From NCBI GenBank assembly GCA_016870715.1, contig VGAL01000004.1:1-64000 (forward strand): a DNA stretch of 64,000 nt, in the 5' to 3' direction. Positions 59,771 through 64,000 of the stretch are shown here, one piece after another (position 1 is the first letter of the stretch; each line of letters begins with the position of its first letter). Under the pieces are notes generated by a model that worked only from the letters and a program-made list of their open reading frames with translations, had not been told where the DNA came from and did no database searches. The translations under genes were made by a program, and so were the position numbers. Source of the DNA: Actinomycetota bacterium (GTDB lineage Bacteria; Actinomycetota; Actinomycetes; Nanopelagicales; Nanopelagicaceae).

Positions 59771-60988
59771 ATGTCTACGACTTCCACGGAATCACCACAA
59801 CCATCAGTAGTTCTCATTGACGCTGTCCGCACCCCTTTTGGTAAGGCGGGAAGCCTGTATGCCGGCACTCGTGCCGACGACATCATGGTTCGCTGTATTC
59901 GAGGACTCCTGGAACGTAATGAAAAAGTTTCTCCAGAAGATATCGACGATGTCGCAATCGCTGCAGCGGCGCAAAATGGGGATCAAGGCATGAACATCGG
60001 CCGGAGCGCATCTCTCCTTGCAGGCATCCCTCAATCTGTTCCTGGATATTCAGTCGATCGCTGGTGCGCTGGTGCACTTACCTCAGTGACCACGCTCGCG
60101 GGAAGTATTGCGATGGGCGCATATGACATTGCATTAGCTGGCGGCGTCGAACATATGGGCAATCACCCGATGGGCGATCTCATGAATCCCAATCCACGTT
60201 ACTTAGCAGAGAAGATGGTGGATCAAGATGCGCTCTCTATGGGCGCAACTGCGGAACGTCTCCACGACAAGTTTCCACATCTAACCAAAGAGCGTGCCGA
60301 TCGTTACGCCTACAACTCACAGATGAAGACTGCTGCTGCATATCAAGCAGGAAAAATACAACGCGATTTAATTCCAGTAGCTGTTCGCTCACCAGAATTA
60401 GGTTGGGGTGTTGCTACCGTCGACGAACCACCACGACCAACCACAACGATGGAAGGTTTAGCAGGGTTAAAAACTCCATTTCGACCAGCGGGACGAGTAA
60501 CACCTGGCAATGCAGCAGGGTTAAATGATGGTGCAACTGCTGCCCTTCTCATGAGCGATCGTGAAGCAACAAAACGTGGACTAACACCCAAAGCAAAGTT
60601 AGTCACCTTCGCTTTTGCTGGAGTTGCTCCCGAGATCATGGGTTACGGTCCAGTTCCGGCAACCATCAAGGCTCTCGACAAGGCGGGGCTGACCATCGAT
60701 CAAATCGGCCTCTTTGAGGTAAACGAAGCCTTCTCCATTCAAGTCTTAGCCTTCTTAGATCACTTCGGTATCGCTGATGATGATCCGCGGGTAAATATCT
60801 ATGGCGGTGCAATTGCCGTCGGACATCCACTCGCCTCTTCAGGAATTCGCCTCATCCTCAATCTCGCCCGTGGTTTCGAGGAGCATCCTGAGGTGCAATA
60901 TGGAATTACGACGATGTGTATTGGATTAGGCATGGGTGGCACCATCATCTGGGAGAACCCGCACTTCACTGGAAAGGGTGGGAAATAA
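59771..60988 (+). CDS. Thiolase family protein (acetyl-CoA acetyltransferase, FadA-like)
   Basis: VDRWCAGALTSVTTLAGSI, GAIAVGHPLASSGIRLILNL, TTMCIGLGMGGTIIWE. Confidence 0.94.
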   Translation: MSTTSTESPQPSVVLIDAVRTPFGKAGSLYAGTRADDIMVRCIRGLLERNEKVSPEDIDDVAIAAAAQNGDQGMNIGRSASLLAGIPQSVPGYSVDRWCAGALTSVTTLAGSIAMGAYDIALAGGVEHMGNHPMGDLMNPNPRYLAEKMVDQDALSMGATAERLHDKFPHLTKERADRYAYNSQMKTAAAYQAGKIQRDLIPVAVRSPELGWGVATVDEPPRPTTTMEGLAGLKTPFRPAGRVTPGNAAGLNDGATAALLMSDREATKRGLTPKAKLVTFAFAGVAPEIMGYGPVPATIKALDKAGLTIDQIGLFEVNEAFSIQVLAFLDHFGIADDDPRVNIYGGAIAVGHPLASSGIRLILNLARGFEEHPEVQYGITTMCIGLGMGGTIIWENPHFTGKGGK

Positions 60989-60990
60989 TC

Positions 60991-63084
60991 GTGAGCGTTA
61001 CCACTCCAGAAGAAGTAGTAACAAAAGCAGTAGTCCGCGAAGTAGATCTACACGCATTTGGTTTCGCAGGAAAACTTGCGCTCATCACTTTGGATAATGG
61101 ATTGGATTACAACCGACCAAACACGATCGGTCCTCAAGGTTTAACCGAGCTCAATAACGCAATTGATAGCGCGCTCGCCTCTGGCGCAGATGCGATTGGC
61201 GTAACCGGAAAGCCATTTATCTTCGCAGCAGGCGCTGATCTCAGTGGAGTTGCTAGCGTCACAGATGGTGCGCAAGCGCGAGCCTTTGGGAAATTAGGAC
61301 ACGATGTCTTCCGTCGCTTAGGCGAGTCTGGCAAACCTACTTTCGCATTTATCAATGGGCTAGCCCTCGGTGGCGGACTAGAAATTGGTCTGCACTGTAA
61401 TTACCGAACGCTTGCCAGCACCGCTTTTGTCGCCCTCCCAGAAGTATTCCTTGGATTGGTTCCAGGATGGGGCGGAGCAACGTTATTGCCGCAATTGATT
61501 GGCCCCGAAAAGGCAGCCAAGGTCATCATGGTCAATGCGCTCAACAACAACACGATGCTCAAGGCGCCTGAAGCGCTTGAACTTGGAATTGTCGATGCCG
61601 TCTATCTTCCCGCTGATTTTCTCGAGAAATCCCTAGCCTTTGCCGCAGAGGTACTCTCTGGAAAGAAGAAAATCGAACGGGCCAATTACTTAACAGATGA
61701 TGGAGCCTGGCAATCAGCAGCTGAAATTGGCGGTGCGGCAAAAGCGAGAAAGTATGGTGCAGCTCCAGTTGATGCACCACGATTGGCCCTCGCGTTGATG
61801 GCGCAATCGCGAACGGCAACACGTGATTCAGGTTTTGCCGCTGAAGATGATGCGCTCAATGAGTTAGTAATGGACGATCCCTTCCGAGCATCGATATACG
61901 CCTTCAATTTGATCCAGAAGAGTAAGAAGAAAGTGGAAGGTGCACCAAAGCCAGCCCTCGCCAGAAAGGTCACTCGCGTGGGTGTTGTTGGTGCAGGCTT
62001 GATGGCCTCTCAGTTGGCGCTATTGATTCTGCGCAACCTCAAAGTTCCAGTTCATATCACCGATCTTGATCAAGCTCGTGTCGATAAGGGCTTAGCCTGG
62101 ATCCATAATGAACTCGATACCTTGGTCTCCAAGAAACGAATGCGAGCTGAAGAGGCAGGCTGGCTAAAAAATATTCTCACCGGTAGCACTAGTAACAAGG
62201 ATTTTGCTCCATGTGATTTCATCATTGAAGCAGTCTTCGAAGAGATGGAGATCAAACGTAAGCTCTTCAGCGAACTTGAGACGATCATCTCCCCTGAGTG
62301 CATCCTGGCCACAAATACCTCGTCATTATCGGTATCGAAGATGTCAGATCACTTGAAGAATCCCGAGCGAGTCATCGGATTCCACTTCTTTAATCCTGTC
62401 GCTGTGATGCCACTTCTCGAAATTGCACGGACGCCACATACCGACGATGCAACTACTGCCACTGCGGTCGTTATCGGCAAGGAACTTAAGAAGACTATGG
62501 TCATCGTAAAAGATGCACCTGCCTTTGTCGTCAATCGCCTTCTCATGCGCTTTATGGGAGAGATCACGGACGCACTAGATGAAGGCACCTCGCCTGAAGT
62601 TGCCGACAGTGCGATGACGCCTCTGGGATTGCCGATGAGTTCCTTTGAACTTCTCGGGCTAGTTGGCCCCGGGGTGGCGCTCCACGTTGCGCAAACTCTC
62701 AATGCAACGCTGGGAGATCGTTACCGAGTCAGCCCAACTATCGAACGCCTTGTAAAAAATGGGGTCCGAACCTTCTACAACAAAGATGAGAAGGGCAACC
62801 TCGTCATTAACCCTGACGCCGCTGCATGTATCGAGAAGGGCAGTAAGCCCTCGAGCGCCGATGAGGTCCGCACTCGTGCGCTTACCGCTCTTGCTCAAGA
62901 GGCGCGAATGATGCTCGATGAAGGTGTGGTTGCAACTCCGGCCGAAATCGATCTCTGCATGTTGCTGGGGACAGGATGGCCGTTACACCTCGGCGGAATC
63001 TTGCCTTACCTCGACCGAACTGGAATTAGCGAGAGCGCGACTGGTCAGCGTTTTCATCCGAAGGGCGTTGCATCCCTTCCATAA
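60991..63084 (+). CDS. 3-hydroxyacyl-CoA dehydrogenase/enoyl-CoA hydratase (FadB-like)
   Basis: Crotonase domain INGLALGGGLEIGLHCNYR, HAD domain GVVGAGLMASQLAL and GFHFFNPVAVMPLLEI; GTG start 60991. Confidence 0.94.
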   Translation: MSVTTPEEVVTKAVVREVDLHAFGFAGKLALITLDNGLDYNRPNTIGPQGLTELNNAIDSALASGADAIGVTGKPFIFAAGADLSGVASVTDGAQARAFGKLGHDVFRRLGESGKPTFAFINGLALGGGLEIGLHCNYRTLASTAFVALPEVFLGLVPGWGGATLLPQLIGPEKAAKVIMVNALNNNTMLKAPEALELGIVDAVYLPADFLEKSLAFAAEVLSGKKKIERANYLTDDGAWQSAAEIGGAAKARKYGAAPVDAPRLALALMAQSRTATRDSGFAAEDDALNELVMDDPFRASIYAFNLIQKSKKKVEGAPKPALARKVTRVGVVGAGLMASQLALLILRNLKVPVHITDLDQARVDKGLAWIHNELDTLVSKKRMRAEEAGWLKNILTGSTSNKDFAPCDFIIEAVFEEMEIKRKLFSELETIISPECILATNTSSLSVSKMSDHLKNPERVIGFHFFNPVAVMPLLEIARTPHTDDATTATAVVIGKELKKTMVIVKDAPAFVVNRLLMRFMGEITDALDEGTSPEVADSAMTPLGLPMSSFELLGLVGPGVALHVAQTLNATLGDRYRVSPTIERLVKNGVRTFYNKDEKGNLVINPDAAACIEKGSKPSSADEVRTRALTALAQEARMMLDEGVVATPAEIDLCMLLGTGWPLHLGGILPYLDRTGISESATGQRFHPKGVASLP

Positions 63085-64000
63085 GGGGTAACTCACCGGT
63101 TGAACGGAGCTCGACTAGGCTCCGCGCAATTTGCTGCCCGGTAATTCCAAGATCGTGAAGAATTTCGGCGCGCTTTGAATGTTCAATGAAGGTGAGTGGA
63201 ATTCCAATCGAATGAACCGGAATATCTACTGCAGCATCGCGCAAGCTCTCACTCATAGCGCTCCCAATTCCGCCATGACGGATGCCATCCTCAATCACCA
63301 CAACGTGGGAGTAGCGCTGGGCCATAGTGATGAGCGCTGGTGATAGCGGTTTAACCCATCGTGGATCGATGACGCTTACGCCCACCCCTTCGCGATATGC
63401 CTGTGCGGCCGCTTCGACTGCAATGGCTGCCATCGCACCAATGCTCACTACCAAAATATCTGCGCTCTCACCACGGTAGAGCACATCGAGCCCATCGCGC
63501 CGCTCAAATGCCGGGATATCTGCTCCGACGCTACCTTTGGGGAAACGGATAGCTGATGGTTGATCGGTAATAGCGAGTGATTCACGGAGCAACTCTTGTA
63601 AACGTGCACCATCGCGAGGTGCTCCCACTTTCAGATTGGGAACTATGCCAGTGAGCGCAAGATCCCACATGCCATGATGCGAAGGGCCATCATCACCGGT
63701 AATTCCCGATCGATCGAGTACGAAGGTAACCGGCGCTTTATGGAGCGAGACATCAAGAAGTAATTGGTCGAAGGCGCGATTAAGGAAGGTCGAGTAGAGC
63801 GCGACAACAGGGCGCAATCCGCCGTATGCCATACCTGCGGCGCTGGCAACTGCATGTTGTTCTGCAATTCCAACATCAAATGTCCGCTCGGGAAAGTGCT
63901 CTGCAAACTTATCTAGGCCGGTTGGACCAAGCATCGCCGCTGTAATGGCAACTACATCGCTCCGCTCTTTGCCAATTGCGACCAACTCGCCAGCGAAGAT
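63026..64000 (-). CDS. dxs: 1-deoxy-D-xylulose-5-phosphate synthase, C-terminal part (truncated by window end)
   Basis: DVGIAEQHAVASAAGMAYGGLRPVVALYSTFLNRAFDQLLLDV; frame open to window edge. Confidence 0.94.
   Translation of the reverse strand: MFAGELVAIGKERSDVVAITAAMLGPTGLDKFAEHFPERTFDVGIAEQHAVASAAGMAYGGLRPVVALYSTFLNRAFDQLLLDVSLHKAPVTFVLDRSGITGDDGPSHHGMWDLALTGIVPNLKVGAPRDGARLQELLRESLAITDQPSAIRFPKGSVGADIPAFERRDGLDVLYRGESADILVVSIGAMAAIAVEAAAQAYREGVGVSVIDPRWVKPLSPALITMAQRYSHVVVIEDGIRHGGIGSAMSESLRDAAVDIPVHSIGIPLTFIEHSKRAEILHDLGITGQQIARSLVELRSTGELPLMEGMQRPSDENADQSRSR

Noticed and set aside
1-64000. Search for tRNA, rRNA, CRISPR arrays, transposases, phage genes, toxin-antitoxin or defence systems
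   Set aside because: None recognised by reading; the window looks like core chromosome with a few possible accessory cassettes.

Overview
The window is a dense, roughly 48-50% GC (by eye) actinobacterial chromosome segment. Gene content and compactness resemble a streamlined freshwater acI/Nanopelagicales-type genome; this placement is inference. About 57 protein-coding genes are supported: the QcrAB / CtaCDF respiratory block; cysteine desulfurase-TusA; erpA and nadA; a cobalamin-riboswitch-led ECF transporter operon; gcvT, pepA, lpdA and sucB; lipB-lipA; glnA; a hexuronate block (SAF protein, two UxaA-like proteins, UxuB/UxaB-like reductase, UxaC, esterase-like protein); a CbiMNQO/NikMNQO-type ECF metal transporter; PadR-ino1; an acyl-CoA ligase; a sensor-less kinase/NarL-type regulator pair; DUF3000-rnd; a ferric-iron ABC cassette; fadA-fadB; and partial dxs. 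No rRNA, tRNA, CRISPR, transposon or prophage was recognised. The observations I rate highest are: (1) a three-gene altronate/galactarate dehydratase-like module in which two tandem paralogues have lost complementary motifs, suggesting an obligate heteromer; (2) a Nur-like box TTACAA-N5-TTGCAA that exactly fills the 17-bp -35/-10 spacer of the CbiM/NikM promoter; (3) about 19 genes with a TANNNT hexamer 6-7 nt upstream of the start codon, the geometry of leaderless transcription; (4) a perfect 11-bp inverted repeat over the inferred -35 of the iron transporter; (5) a His-rich CbiQ with no canonical start codon; (6) a riboswitch-controlled lipoprotein heading a B12-type ECF operon. All calls are from reading the sequence; no database searches were run.
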